Assembly: GCA_964629765.1 (NCBI GenBank)
Contig: CAZVTK010000007.1
Coordinates: forward strand, 11,860-75,859
From: RCIO01 sp964629765
GTDB taxonomy: Bacteria > Pseudomonadota > Alphaproteobacteria > Rhizobiales > Rhizobiaceae
Direction: 5' to 3'
Length of the DNA: 64,000 bases
A program made the translations under genes and the position numbers. Under the pieces are notes generated by a model that saw only the letters and a program-made list of their open reading frames with translations, searched no databases and was not told the DNA's origin. Below, in pieces: positions 31,653 through 40,739 of the stretch (position 1 is the first letter of the stretch; the number at the start of each line of letters is the position of its first letter).

Positions 31653-32504
31653 GAAAAACTCTCCAATTGTCCTTGTGGAGCGGCCGGTGCCGCGTGCTTT
31701 CAGCGTGGCGAACGCCGCTTCGAACTGGCCGACTTCGTCAGCCATGCCCTTTGCGACGGCCTTTGCGCCGATCTCGACGCCACCGGCGCCGAACTTCTCG
31801 ATTACGGTCGACTGGTCGACGCCGCGGTGCTTGGCCACGGCTGCGACAAAGACCTCCGCGAGGTCGTCAACCATCTGCTGTATCTGCGCCGCGCCGGCGT
31901 CTGTTGCCGGATCGGGGCGCTTGCCTGGCGACTGCGACGACACGAACTCGCGCCGCACCACGCCGCTTTTTTCGTCGGCCTTGCTGCGGTCGGCAACGCC
32001 GAGCACAACGCCGATGCTGCCGAGCATGGCCAGGTCGCTCACGATGACCTTGTCGGCCGCCGATGCGATCCAGTAACCCCCGGAGCATGCCTGCCCGCTG
32101 ACAAAAGCCGTGATCGGCTTCCGTCCGCGCGCCGCATATATGGCCGCGGCCAACTCGTCGCACCCGTTTGCTTCCCCGCCAGGCGAGTCCACACGCAGCA
32201 TGATCGAATTAACCGCCGGATCGTCCAGCGCGACATGGAGGTCGCGCATCAGCATCTCATAGGACGTTGCCCCGGAGATGTGGACGAACAGATTGGCCTT
32301 CTTGAACAGCGGGCCGGAGACGTCGAGGATGGCCACGCCATCACGAATTCTCAGGCGCTCGCCGCGATCTGCGTGCGCGGCCCGGTAGGCTTCCAAAACC
32401 TCGGGCGTCACGGTGTTGGTGCGATCGGCAACCGACAGCAGCGTCTCGAGGCTGCTGGGCACCATAGCCCATTGCGCCGCGAGTGCGGTTTCCAGTGCCG
32501 ACAT
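31236..32504 (-). CDS. C: Head maturation protease, S49 family (lambda gpC-like)
   Basis: 422 residues. S49 peptidase core with nucleophile segment SGQACSGGYWIASAADKVIV (Ser near 140) and RVDSPGGEANGCDELAAAIY. The last 138 residues form a scaffold-like domain with its own internal start. Cleaves scaffold and portal during prohead maturation. Longer in-frame extension upstream overlaps gpW. Confidence 0.9.
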   Translation of the reverse strand: MSALETALAAQWAMVPSSLETLLSVADRTNTVTPEVLEAYRAAHADRGERLRIRDGVAILDVSGPLFKKANLFVHISGATSYEMLMRDLHVALDDPAVNSIMLRVDSPGGEANGCDELAAAIYAARGRKPITAFVSGQACSGGYWIASAADKVIVSDLAMLGSIGVVLGVADRSKADEKSGVVRREFVSSQSPGKRPDPATDAGAAQIQQMVDDLAEVFVAAVAKHRGVDQSTVIEKFGAGGVEIGAKAVAKGMADEVGQFEAAFATLKARGTGRSTRTIGEFFMSNDKTGAAAEGSEKTVDVAKIQADAATAAQARIKAIMTSEEGKAMPSQAAHFAYDTNISAEVAIAAMKAGKFDVEAAAPKAEEGVRDDKAFEERHAAAGALGLASPESREAGEKKVQDGWVKAAAQANARFGSAGVN

Positions 32505-32515
32505 GCGTGTGTTTC

Positions 32516-32776
32516 CTACTGCCGACGGTAGCCGGCCTGTATGGCGAAGCGCTTGCGCGTGCCGCTCTTGGCCGCGCACTCGGATTCCAGTTGCGCGATA
32601 AGTGCACCGAACGCCTTCAGGTCGGCGGCGTGCCACGTCGTCGTGCGATCGCGAAACGACACTCGCTCAACGCCGCCGCCGGTCACCAGTTTCATATACG
32701 CTGGGCGCAGCGCGATGAGCGCGGCGCACGGGTCGTAGTCCTCGACGCCGAAGATGGCTTCATAGTCGATCGCCAT
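32516..32776 (-). CDS. W: gpW-like head-tail connector
   Basis: 86 residues from ATG 32776 (ATGA overlap with portal). LIALRPAYMKLVTGGGVERV, then DLKAFGALIAQLESECAAK and RRQ at the end fit lambda gpW. Needed to stabilise packaged DNA. Confidence 0.8.
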   Translation of the reverse strand: MAIDYEAIFGVEDYDPCAALIALRPAYMKLVTGGGVERVSFRDRTTTWHAADLKAFGALIAQLESECAAKSGTRKRFAIQAGYRRQ

Positions 32777-34470
32777 CACTCGTCCTCGTACAGTCCAGCC
32801 TCGATGCCCGCGTTCAGCGCGTCCGCCGGCTCGCGCTCGGGCGGGTTGCGGCCGCTGCCGCTCTTCTTCGGCCCCTTGCGCTTCGGGTCTTGCGGCTCGC
32901 CGGAACTGTCGTTGCCGGGATCTTTGAGCGCTAACTCTTGCCCTTCCGGCGTCTCGATCATGTCCTGCGGCGCCCACGGGCGCGGGAGGCCGAGTTTGTC
33001 GTGGTAGGCGTTTTCCTTGGCCCGCTGGCGGGCGTCATCGTCCCAATCGCGGCCGTACTCTTCCGAAATCTCGGCCAGGGTGGTCGCCTGCATGCCCTTG
33101 CGAACTTCGTAAGCCCGCGCAGTCTTGAAGTCATCCGCTTGCGGCTTGGCTGGGCCGGTCCACGTCGAGCGCGCCACGAGCGCGCGCTTCGTGCGGTAGG
33201 CCACGTACCCGCCTGGAAACTCCACCAACCCGCGCTCGATCTGCTCGTCGAGCCAAGCCTCGTATACAGCCTTGCAGAACGGAACGATCAAATTTTCGCG
33301 CCGACGCAAGACCGTCAGCCACTCGAGCGCGCTGGCCATGCGGACGGACGAATACGTCGCCCCGCGGAAGTCCCACGTCGCGGCTTCGTATGACACGCCG
33401 GCGCCGCGCGCGATCTCGCGCAGCAGCCAGCTCATGAACTGGTCGTATTCCTGGCCCGGTGCCTCGGCCTTGTTGAACTCCAACTCGTCGTTGGGAAACA
33501 GTTGAGCGATGCGCCCATGTTTCGTCAGGTCGATTTTGGCGCCGTCGTAGAAGTCGCCCTTCGCCGCGAGGAACGCAGAAAGGTCGAGGGCACCGGTATC
33601 CCCTTCGGTCATCAGCCCTTCAAAGGCAGATAGACCGGTCAGGTTCGTCTTCAGCGTCGCCGCGAATATCGTCTGCAGCAGTGCCGCCGTCAGCGTCGCG
33701 TCTGCGTATTGGTCGACCTGGCGCGTCACCTTGAGCACCGGCGCGAACGGCGTGATACCGCGCGTCGTTGCGATCGCAGGGTCTTTAATCAGAATCACAT
33801 TGGCACGGCCGTTGGCGTCACGGGCGCGGAGGTCAACCTCCCGCCAGCCGTACACCCGATCTTCTTCGCGGAAGCGATAGGCCAGGGGCAACCCCCACCG
33901 GTCGACCTTGACGCCCTGCACCCAGCCGTCTTCCTTGGCCGTGTAGTTCATCAGCCGCATAGGCGGCGTGAGCGCCACTTTCGTGAACGCTGAATCTCCT
34001 TGACCGCGCTTCAGCATCGGCATGACCGCGAGGATCTCGCCGAAGTTCATGTAGCTGGCGAACGCCGCCTGCTGCATATGGCCGAACGTCATCTGGCCAG
34101 CGGCGTCACACTCCAGCGGCGTCGTGGCCCATGCGCGGAACCGCGCCTCGACATTGGCCGTCCAGGTGCGCTCGTACTCTTCGTCCCACTTCAGGGCTTC
34201 CGCGTCCGGCCGCGCAGCCATGCGCAAGCCCGCACCGACGACGCCACCCGACGCGACTTCCACGATACCGGCCACGAAGCCGGAATTCTGGATCTGCGCC
34301 GTGGCGCGCGCCGCCGCCTTCTCCCAGGAAGCCTGAACGTCCTGCTGCGTCTCCCGCAGCATCGGGTTCCAGCCCGCCATGAGCGGAACAGATTCGTTCT
34401 GGAAGAACGCAGCCTTCGGAGCCGCGACGGCCGAGCTAAACAGCCGGCCTATACGATCGCGAAACCCCAT
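32776..34470 (-). CDS. B: Portal protein, lambda gpB family
   Basis: 564 residues. Lambda-portal pattern: WEKAAARATAQIQNSGFVAG, ASYMNFGEILAVMPMLKRGQ, TYSSVRMASALEWLTVLRRR, and an acidic Lys/Gly-rich tail. Twelve-subunit DNA gate at one vertex. Directly before gpW and protease, lambda order. Confidence 0.92.
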   Translation of the reverse strand: MGFRDRIGRLFSSAVAAPKAAFFQNESVPLMAGWNPMLRETQQDVQASWEKAAARATAQIQNSGFVAGIVEVASGGVVGAGLRMAARPDAEALKWDEEYERTWTANVEARFRAWATTPLECDAAGQMTFGHMQQAAFASYMNFGEILAVMPMLKRGQGDSAFTKVALTPPMRLMNYTAKEDGWVQGVKVDRWGLPLAYRFREEDRVYGWREVDLRARDANGRANVILIKDPAIATTRGITPFAPVLKVTRQVDQYADATLTAALLQTIFAATLKTNLTGLSAFEGLMTEGDTGALDLSAFLAAKGDFYDGAKIDLTKHGRIAQLFPNDELEFNKAEAPGQEYDQFMSWLLREIARGAGVSYEAATWDFRGATYSSVRMASALEWLTVLRRRENLIVPFCKAVYEAWLDEQIERGLVEFPGGYVAYRTKRALVARSTWTGPAKPQADDFKTARAYEVRKGMQATTLAEISEEYGRDWDDDARQRAKENAYHDKLGLPRPWAPQDMIETPEGQELALKDPGNDSSGEPQDPKRKGPKKSGSGRNPPEREPADALNAGIEAGLYEDE

Positions 34471-34477
34471 GGCCGTC

Positions 34478-36289
34478 CTATCGATTCAGTCTCGCGGCCA
34501 GCCCTTTCAGGTCCAGCTTCGGCTTCTTGAAGCCGTCGAGTTCCGCGTAGCGGTTGTCGTAGTCGAACTGACAAAGCTGCTTCGCCGCGATCGCGTAGAC
34601 AAGGCAGTCCAAAGCTTCGCGGCGCCGGTTCGGCAACTCGACGAACTTGATGACGTTCTTGTCGCCTATACGACGGACCTCGCGCCGCTCCGACACGAGT
34701 TGCTCGAAGTATTCCGGCTCGAGATCGTCGCTGAACCGGATCGAGTTCTGGTCGCTGTTAGCCAGCGGCAGAACCATTAAAATCTCGGTCTTCAACTGAT
34801 CGACGCCAACGATGTAGTGCGTCGCCGTGCGATTGCGCTTTTTCTTGGCTTGCGCCTTTAATACTGGCCGCGGGCCTTCGTCACCTTTGACCGCAACGAT
34901 CTTGCGGCCCTGCACGGTCTCCGCGAAGTCGTAAACCTTCTGCGACAGGTAGCCGGAGTCCACGCAGGCCGCCGACACACCGATCTCGCCGCCTAGTGGA
35001 TGAAGCCAGTGCGTCGACAGCAGCGCGTCAAGTTCGTCCCACGTCGTCGTCAGCGTGGCCGCCCCGCGCAGGACATGGTGACCCAGCACGTAGCGGTGGT
35101 TGCGCGACCAGCCAAGCAGCGTAACCTCCAACCGGTCAGGCTGGACGTCTACGCCGGCGGTGATGTAGGCGACATCCTCGGGGATGTCCTGCCGCCACTC
35201 GTTCTTCTCGTGGCTCCAACGAAGCCCAAACTGCTCGCGCCTGGCGATCAGATGGTTCTCGTTGATGTTGTCGACCGAATTCGACCAGACCCGTCCCAGA
35301 ACCGTGTTCTGGAAAGTCTGCATCTCGAGCGGGCCGTTCTTCTCGGCCAACTCGTACTCTTTGACGAGCTCGACCCAGGATGCGTTCGCAAACTGCGAAA
35401 TCAGCGAGTTGAGCCGGAAGCCGGCGTGGCCCTTGATGTGTGGCCGCGTAACGCGCCATTCACCCGCCTCGACCATCTGAGGCTTGAATTTTTCCTCGAT
35501 CTCGACGTTGCAGTGGGGGCACACCAGCCGGACGGACTCGGGGTCGCCCCGCTTCCAGGAAAGATGCTCCCATTGCATTTCGAAGACCTGCGCGCATTCC
35601 ACGCACGGCACTTCGAATATCCGCTGGTCGGACTCCTCGTACTTCTTCGCGATGATCGACGTCTCGGCGTCCGTCGGCGTCGAGCCGAAGACGATCTTGC
35701 GATCGGCCTCCGACAAGGTGCGCTTCTCGGCTAGCTTGAGCGCGTCGCCCTCGGCGGTTGGCTTCATGCCGTCCACTTCGTCGCAGAACAGCGTCCGCAC
35801 CGTGTGCCGGCGCAGGTTGTTCGGCGAGCGGGCCGAGTTGATCTTCAGCGAGCCGTTGCCCGGCAAAGTCCTTTGAGTCAGCGTGTTGCGGCCGTCGAAC
35901 CGCCCCGTGGCCATGAGGCCGCGCAGGTGCGGGTTGTTCTTGAACGCCGGGTCGATTTCGTCGACCGCGATGCCGCGGGTGTCGTCATCGGTCGGCATTA
36001 TCAGCATGATGGCGTTCGGGTCGTTCGACGCCATCGCCGCAATCGCAGCGATGAGGCTGACCGTATAGCCGGTGCGAGCCGACTTGATGACGCTCACACG
36101 CGGAAGCGTCGGGTCGCCGATCGCATCCAGGATGCCGCGCTGGAACTTCCACGGCCGGAACGGGTCACCGTTGCCGCCGCTGCCCCAAAGCTGGAAATAC
36201 TGCTCCGCCCACTCCGAATAAGACAGCGCTGGCGGAGGCGTCAGCGCCTTGCCGACGCCGGCGAATAGCCTTTGCAGGGCGCTATTCAT
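34478..36289 (-). CDS. A: Terminase large subunit, lambda gpA family
   Basis: 603 residues from ATG 36289 (a TTG at 36316 is possible). ATPase: VSVIKSARTGYTVSLI (Walker A-like, unusual SARTGYT as in gpA) and LFCDEVDGM (Walker B). Two CxxC pairs (VECAQVFEMQW, VCPHCNVEIEEK) and C-terminal nuclease with Asp in AGVDVQPDRLEVTLLG. Packages DNA, probably cos-type. Confidence 0.93.
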   Translation of the reverse strand: MNSALQRLFAGVGKALTPPPALSYSEWAEQYFQLWGSGGNGDPFRPWKFQRGILDAIGDPTLPRVSVIKSARTGYTVSLIAAIAAMASNDPNAIMLIMPTDDDTRGIAVDEIDPAFKNNPHLRGLMATGRFDGRNTLTQRTLPGNGSLKINSARSPNNLRRHTVRTLFCDEVDGMKPTAEGDALKLAEKRTLSEADRKIVFGSTPTDAETSIIAKKYEESDQRIFEVPCVECAQVFEMQWEHLSWKRGDPESVRLVCPHCNVEIEEKFKPQMVEAGEWRVTRPHIKGHAGFRLNSLISQFANASWVELVKEYELAEKNGPLEMQTFQNTVLGRVWSNSVDNINENHLIARREQFGLRWSHEKNEWRQDIPEDVAYITAGVDVQPDRLEVTLLGWSRNHRYVLGHHVLRGAATLTTTWDELDALLSTHWLHPLGGEIGVSAACVDSGYLSQKVYDFAETVQGRKIVAVKGDEGPRPVLKAQAKKKRNRTATHYIVGVDQLKTEILMVLPLANSDQNSIRFSDDLEPEYFEQLVSERREVRRIGDKNVIKFVELPNRRREALDCLVYAIAAKQLCQFDYDNRYAELDGFKKPKLDLKGLAARLNR

Positions 36290-36812
36290 CGGAGATAGGC
36301 TTTTCGTCGCCGCCAATCACCATTTCGCTGGTGCGGCGGGCCAAATCGGTCAAAATATCCCGGCAGATGCGCTTTAGCGTCTCGCCGTCATGTGGCGTCA
36401 GGTGCGGGATCGTCTTTCGCGCCCGCGTCGGCACCGAAAGTACGGCGCCTTTCACCGCAGTTGCGAATTTGCCCCAGCTTTCGGCCACTTCGTCGAGGGT
36501 CAGCACGTCGCCGCGAAGCTGGGCGAGTTTTACCTCGTTGATCTGGCGCACAACCTGTTGGTTGAGCTCCTTTTCAGACAGTTTTTCGCCGGAATCCAGC
36601 GATTTGCGGCCTGCTTTCTTCTCGCGGAGCGCGCCGATGTAGTTGTTGATCGACGCGAGCGTCTGGTAGCGTCCGCCGGCGGCACGTATCAGCACGCCGC
36701 GCGTGTCCCAATCGGACACCGAGCGCGTCGAAATGCCGAGAATTACGGCCAGGTCGGACTTCGAGCAGGTCTCAGGCAGCCATTCGGCGCCTTGTGCGCG
36801 CCTGGGCGCCAT
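36282..36812 (-). CDS. Nu1: Terminase small subunit, Nu1-like
   Basis: 176 residues. N-terminal winged helix (TCSKSDLAVILGISTRSVSD, then GVLIRAAGGRYQTLASINNY) like Nu1; C-terminal helical oligomerisation/terminase contact. Overlaps the large subunit start by eight bases. Confidence 0.85.
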   Translation of the reverse strand: MAPRRAQGAEWLPETCSKSDLAVILGISTRSVSDWDTRGVLIRAAGGRYQTLASINNYIGALREKKAGRKSLDSGEKLSEKELNQQVVRQINEVKLAQLRGDVLTLDEVAESWGKFATAVKGAVLSVPTRARKTIPHLTPHDGETLKRICRDILTDLARRTSEMVIGGDEKPISDE

Positions 36813-36816
36813 CGGA

Positions 36817-37398
36817 TCATGTCCCTAAAGCGCGCAGGACGTGGCGTGTCACCCTCTTTTCGAGATCCAACTGCGCGAATGCCTCTGCGCCCGCGACGTT
36901 TTTCCACGTCGGCTTGGCGAGTTCGTTTGCCAGCACCACACCCCACAACATCTTGGCCGGCGAGCGGTTGTTGGCGTGGTCGGCCCGTTTCCAGACCTGG
37001 CCCTTGGCCACCCAGGTGCCTTTGTGAACCCGGCGGTAGCCCCAGCCGGTAACTTCGGCGCCCGCCATCGAACTGACAGGGCCGCCAGCCCAGCCGGGGT
37101 TGAGGTCGCGAACCCAAGACGGGCTGCCGTATTCGGCCAGGGGTATCGCCCGGTCGGCGACCCAAACTTCAGCCTGCGTCGCCGGCCCCGCCGGCGCTGG
37201 TTTAACTTTTATCGGGCCGGAAACCCGGCCACGGGGCAGGGCGGTGATCGCGACGATGCGCTGGATCGACTGCCTGCGTTGTTCTTGTGCGTGCTCCGTG
37301 AGGCCGCGCGCTGCGGCCTGCTGCATCGCCGGCCCGGTCAGGCTCTTCAGGAACCGCGTGACTTCGTGGCTCTGATGGTAGACCGCAGTGACTTGCAC
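36817..37398 (-). CDS. Minor tail protein Z-like
   Basis: 193 residues. AMQQAAARGLTEHAQEQRRQ, then RGRVSGPIKVKPAPAG and VADRAIPLAEYG resemble the Phage_tail_Z pattern of an oligomeric tail-completion protein. Here it lies ahead of the terminase genes and is the first gene of the minus-strand structural operon. Confidence 0.6.
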   Translation of the reverse strand: MQVTAVYHQSHEVTRFLKSLTGPAMQQAAARGLTEHAQEQRRQSIQRIVAITALPRGRVSGPIKVKPAPAGPATQAEVWVADRAIPLAEYGSPSWVRDLNPGWAGGPVSSMAGAEVTGWGYRRVHKGTWVAKGQVWKRADHANNRSPAKMLWGVVLANELAKPTWKNVAGAEAFAQLDLEKRVTRHVLRALGT

Positions 37399-38131
37399 GT
37401 TTCAAACCTGTCCGAGAAGAGAGCTTCCACCGACGTGTTGGACCCGTGTCTCCTGCCACCCATAGTGGAGGACTGACCGCGCTCCCGCGCTTCCGGCACG
37501 CCCGCACCGATCCCCAGCAGGCTGGTGCGCCTCCGCGGCACATGGCCGCCTCTTCTCGAACCCCTTAAAACGCCTTGGGGCGGAACCCCTTCAGAAATTA
37601 TAATCTTGAGCGACACATCGTGGGCCGGTGCCCCGCGGGCGCGGCGCCGGCCGTACGGTCCCTAGTTGTACAACTGCAAGCTGTGCAACCTGTAAGCGTG
37701 GCATGGCGTGTCGCCTTGATGTTTAGGTGTGTTATGTGTGCTCGATCTTGCGAGCTGGCCGCCTTGGCCTGGCGTGGTACAAGCTCGCCTTACATGCCTG
37801 CAGCACATGTGCGCGCCTTACTTGCGCATGCGCCTATCGCCAGCATAGCGAAGATGGGGCACTTTTTAGGCGAGCAGCGCTCACCTAGTCAAACACTAGG
37901 TGTAGAAAGGCGCGCAAGTAAAGTGCGCGTGCGTTGTGTGGTATAGGCGAGCACAAGCTAGCACGTTTGCTATGTGTGTATCGTATAGGTGATTTGGCGT
38001 TATGGCCTGAGCTAGTGTTGTTCCATGTCGAAACGTGAAAACGAAAGTCAAAACGATTCCGCGTTAGCCGCATGCGCCTTACCTCCGGCAAAAGATTCTT
38101 TGCGGTTGCTGTATTTTCCTCTTGAAAACCG
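37399..38131. promoter_or_regulatory. Divergent non-coding region between structural and early accessory operons
   Basis: No convincing gene in about 730 bp; short frames here lack ribosome sites. Contains palindrome CACCTAG-TCAAACA-CTAGGTG (37882-37902), inverted TTACTTGCGC near 37820 and GCGCAAGTAA near 37914, and ATTATAAT at 37597-37604, which can serve as -10 in either direction. Probably holds the promoters for both operons. Confidence 0.6.
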
Positions 38132-38175
38132 CGTTGATTTTTGCGAGAGTTGGACATCGAAAACGAGTCAACAAC
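38132..38175 (+). promoter_or_regulatory. Operator-like motif pair before small-gene cluster
   Basis: GTTGATTTTTGCGAGAG (38133-38149) and a second inverted half ACGAGTCAACAAC (38163-38175). Same arrangement as other copies; next gene starts at 38193. Confidence 0.55.
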
Positions 38176-38192
38176 AGCCAACGGAGATCGAC

Positions 38193-38423
38193 ATGCAAAA
38201 CGCCATCGCAACCGCCAAGTTCAACGACATCTGGGCAGGTAACGTCGACGCACAGGTGCTCGCGTTCAAAACGACTCGCCGCGGCGAACGTGTGACTCGT
38301 TACCGCTGGGTACGTGTTGACGGACAAGGTTGCGGCTACAACGCGTTCCCGTCTGTTGCTCGCGCGGTTGCTGCCGTTCGCCTCGATCGCCGCTTTTCTG
38401 ACGTGACGTTAACCAGCGCCTAA
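38193..38423 (+). CDS. Hypothetical small phage protein
   Basis: 76 residues from ATG 38193 (SD GGAG). MQNAIATAKFNDIWAG, then a basic KTTRRGERVTRYRWVRVDG segment. First gene of the small-gene run; possibly nucleic-acid binding. Unknown family. Confidence 0.65.
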   Translation: MQNAIATAKFNDIWAGNVDAQVLAFKTTRRGERVTRYRWVRVDGQGCGYNAFPSVARAVAAVRLDRRFSDVTLTSA

Positions 38424-38452
38424 GCACATTTTAAAGGAAGGAGACACGCCCC

Positions 38453-38572
38453 ATGAGCAAGTTCGAAAACCGCCAGTTCCGACAGTTTCCAGATACGAAA
38501 CAAGGCCGCATTCGTCGCGACACGCGACGCGCTGTTATAGCGTCAAAGCGCGCCTGGCTGGCAGGCCTGTGA
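38453..38572 (+). CDS. 39-residue basic protein
   Basis: SD GGAAGGAG; MSKFENRQFRQFPDTKQGRI, then RRDTRRAVIASKRAWLAGL. Strongly basic. Stop overlaps the next ATG (TGATG). Unknown. Confidence 0.5.
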   Translation: MSKFENRQFRQFPDTKQGRIRRDTRRAVIASKRAWLAGL

Positions 38573-38769
38573 TGGAACGCATTATCCTTGTTTACGGTTT
38601 GCCGCGCGGCGAAACTGAACGCTACACGGAAAGTTTGCTTTCCAGCCGATGCAAAACGGCCGCCGATGTCGAAAGCGTGAAAGCGGCCGCCGGCGCCGAC
38701 GGTTGGCATAGTTTCCGCGTTACGGTTTCAGACGGCCGCAAGCCTGATTTCGCTAACGTGCTCGCATAA
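38572..38769 (+). CDS. Hypothetical small phage protein
   Basis: 65 residues starting MERIILVYGLPRGETERYTE. Coupled to the previous gene by TGATG. Soluble, mixed alpha-beta; no family recognised. Confidence 0.6.
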   Translation: MERIILVYGLPRGETERYTESLLSSRCKTAADVESVKAAAGADGWHSFRVTVSDGRKPDFANVLA

Positions 38770-38783
38770 GGAGGATTCGCAAC

Positions 38784-38981
38784 ATGACTCGCCTTCTCAT
38801 CGTCGCAACAGCCGGTTTCATCCTGGGCGGCCTGCTGCGGCCCGGTTTTGATGACGCATATTGGAACTGGCATTATGCCGACTATGCGGAAACGGCGCCG
38901 GCCTTTGCCACGCCATGCGAGCTCGCCGAGATCGCGCCAACCGACGCGAACCTTGAAGCTTGCTTCGGCCCGATGCTTTAG
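38784..38981 (+). CDS. Membrane-anchored small protein
   Basis: 65 residues; SD AAGGAGG. N-terminal hydrophobic span (LLIVATAGFILGGLL) followed by a Trp/Tyr-rich region and two Cys. Unknown. Confidence 0.6.
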   Translation: MTRLLIVATAGFILGGLLRPGFDDAYWNWHYADYAETAPAFATPCELAEIAPTDANLEACFGPML

Positions 38982-38994
38982 CGCGCCTGGCGCG

Positions 38995-39010
38995 TTGATT
39001 TTAACGTGAA
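38995..39010 (+). promoter_or_regulatory. Operator-like motif
   Basis: TTGATTTTAACGTGAA between genes, 26 bases before the next start at 39036. Confidence 0.55.
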
Positions 39011-39035
39011 ACTGTCGAACGAAAGGACTCGACAC

Positions 39036-39365
39036 ATGCCTTACTTCCAGATCTCTAGCGGTCTCCGTGGGTGCTACATGCCTGACAACGCTTTTGTGGC
39101 GAGGTTTGATACCAGGCGCGAGCTCCGCGCGAGGGTTGAATATGAAGCGCGCGACATGATCGAAGCTTATGGCTATGGCTATTCGAAAGCCGATCGCGCG
39201 GCCGTTGTCGCTCAGGTTTGGCGCGAGGCAAAAGGACGTGCGCCCAAATCGGCCTATGACCATGTGATAGGTTTTGGCCGCACGCGATCAAAGGACGATC
39301 GGCCTTTCGGTCTTTTCATATCGCACGCGACACGCGCCGACTATCTGGCGCAAGGCGAGGAGTAA
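39036..39365 (+). CDS. Hypothetical phage protein
   Basis: 109 residues from ATG 39036 (SD AAAGGA). RRELRARVEYEARDMIEAYG, then DHVIGFGRTRSKDDRPFGLF. Looks like a small helical-beta domain; no family recognised. Confidence 0.65.
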   Translation: MPYFQISSGLRGCYMPDNAFVARFDTRRELRARVEYEARDMIEAYGYGYSKADRAAVVAQVWREAKGRAPKSAYDHVIGFGRTRSKDDRPFGLFISHATRADYLAQGEE

Positions 39366-39371
39366 ACGCTA

Positions 39372-39761
39372 ATGCCGAATCTTCCGGGATATATGTTTAT
39401 TTCCAGCGTCGACGGCGCCCTGCATGACACGCGCGACTCCTGTTGGTCTTCGCGCCCATTGCGCGAAAACTATTGCCGAACATATGGCGCAATCGAGTCA
39501 GTTGCAGATCTCAAAGCCACATTGCGCGCCGGCGAGCACGCATGGCCGGGCGGGTACCCGCTTTATTTCGTCACGGCAGACGGCGCCGCACTATCGTTCG
39601 ACTCGGCGCGAAAAGAGTTTCGGCAGATTGCCGACTCTATATCGCATGGCTGGAGCGACGGTTGGCGCATAGTCGCCAGCGCAATCAACTATGAAGACTC
39701 GGAACTGTTTTGCGACCATAGCGGCGAACGGATTCCGGCGGCTTACGAAAAGGAGTCTTGA
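39372..39761 (+). CDS. Hypothetical phage protein with Cys motif
   Basis: 129 residues. Ends with LFCDHSGERIPAAYEKES, similar to the Cys motif of the protein at 366-581. Seven bases after the previous stop. Function unknown. Confidence 0.65.
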   Translation: MPNLPGYMFISSVDGALHDTRDSCWSSRPLRENYCRTYGAIESVADLKATLRAGEHAWPGGYPLYFVTADGAALSFDSARKEFRQIADSISHGWSDGWRIVASAINYEDSELFCDHSGERIPAAYEKES

Positions 39762-39764
39762 AAC

Positions 39765-40091
39765 ATGGCCATCCTGGGCAATCCTAAGTTTCTCGCCGCA
39801 CAAGCATATTTCGAAGCGGCTTGTCACGCATCGCGCACGCATTCGAACCTGGCCGCCGACGCATTGGCGACACACGGCGCGCACGGCGCCCAAATCTCCG
39901 GTTGCGTGCGCGACCATTTCCCGGCGCCTGTCAAAGACCAACTCCGCTATTGGGCGCATGAAGTGACGCGCCTTTGCGAGCTTGCGCGCGCCAATCGGCC
40001 GCGATGCGTGCGCGCCTCGACCATGCGCCGACTAGGGCAGGAAGTCGCCACGCGTGACGGCGCCGGCTTCTATGGCCCGCAGCGCGCCTAA
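39765..40091 (+). CDS. Hypothetical helical phage protein
   Basis: 108 residues, Ala/His-rich helices (AYFEAACHASRTHSNLAADA). Three bases after the upstream stop; SD AAAGGAG. Unknown. Confidence 0.6.
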   Translation: MAILGNPKFLAAQAYFEAACHASRTHSNLAADALATHGAHGAQISGCVRDHFPAPVKDQLRYWAHEVTRLCELARANRPRCVRASTMRRLGQEVATRDGAGFYGPQRA

Positions 40092-40095
40092 TCCG

Positions 40096-40110
40096 TTGAT
40101 TTAGTCGAGA
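40096..40110 (+). promoter_or_regulatory. Operator-like motif
   Basis: TTGATTTAGTCGAGA, 25 bases before the start at 40135. Confidence 0.55.
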
Positions 40111-40134
40111 TCGAACAAGCGAAAGGACTCAACC

Positions 40135-40737
40135 ATGCCCGCCTTTGAAATGAACGGCAAACACTTGCCCGCCTTCAAATCCATGGACTCTTTCACGCAA
40201 GGTTATATCGAAGCCATGTTTTTCACGGAATGCGAGCCCGGCACAGACGCCGACTCGCACGAGCCCGAAACGCAATCGGCTTTGCACGGTGATTGCGGCT
40301 TTGACGATTTGGCGCCGGAGGCTATCGAAAGAATTGTCACGCAATGCGCGGTGTTCCAGGCGAGCAACGCCGAATTGCTTGATCTCGCCTATGCGCGCGA
40401 CTATGACCGCAGGCAAGCCGGCCGCGATTTCTGGTTTACGCGCAACGGCCATGGTGTTGGGTATTGGGACCGAAAAGAGCTCGATCCTGACTCGGCCGAA
40501 TATGAAGCGCTAACAGCCGAAATGGTCGCAAACCGCGATAACAACGCGGTTTGGGGCGAAGCGCTGCGCAAGCGCAATGTGCTAACCGCTATGTCAATTG
40601 GCGAACGCCTGAGCCGCGCCGCACGCAAAGCCGGCGAAGTTTACGTCTATATCGGCGACGATGGCCGCGTTTATCACGATGGCGGTTTTTCTCCGCCGAC
40701 GTCCTCGCCTGGCGCCAGTGCAACGGCGGAGGCGTGA
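40135..40737 (+). CDS. Conserved phage protein (DFWxTRNGHGxGxWDR type)
   Basis: 200 residues. Residues 90-110 (GRDFWFTRNGHGVGYWDR) are the hallmark of a widespread phage protein of unknown role. N-terminus MPAFEMNGKHLPAFKSMDSF. SD AAAGGA. Function not known. Confidence 0.7.
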   Translation: MPAFEMNGKHLPAFKSMDSFTQGYIEAMFFTECEPGTDADSHEPETQSALHGDCGFDDLAPEAIERIVTQCAVFQASNAELLDLAYARDYDRRQAGRDFWFTRNGHGVGYWDRKELDPDSAEYEALTAEMVANRDNNAVWGEALRKRNVLTAMSIGERLSRAARKAGEVYVYIGDDGRVYHDGGFSPPTSSPGASATAEA

Positions 40738-40739
40738 CA

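Noticed and set aside
37575..37946. 123-codon plus-strand frame in the divergent region
   Set aside because: No ribosome site, Cys/Ala-biased composition, and it covers palindromes that look regulatory.
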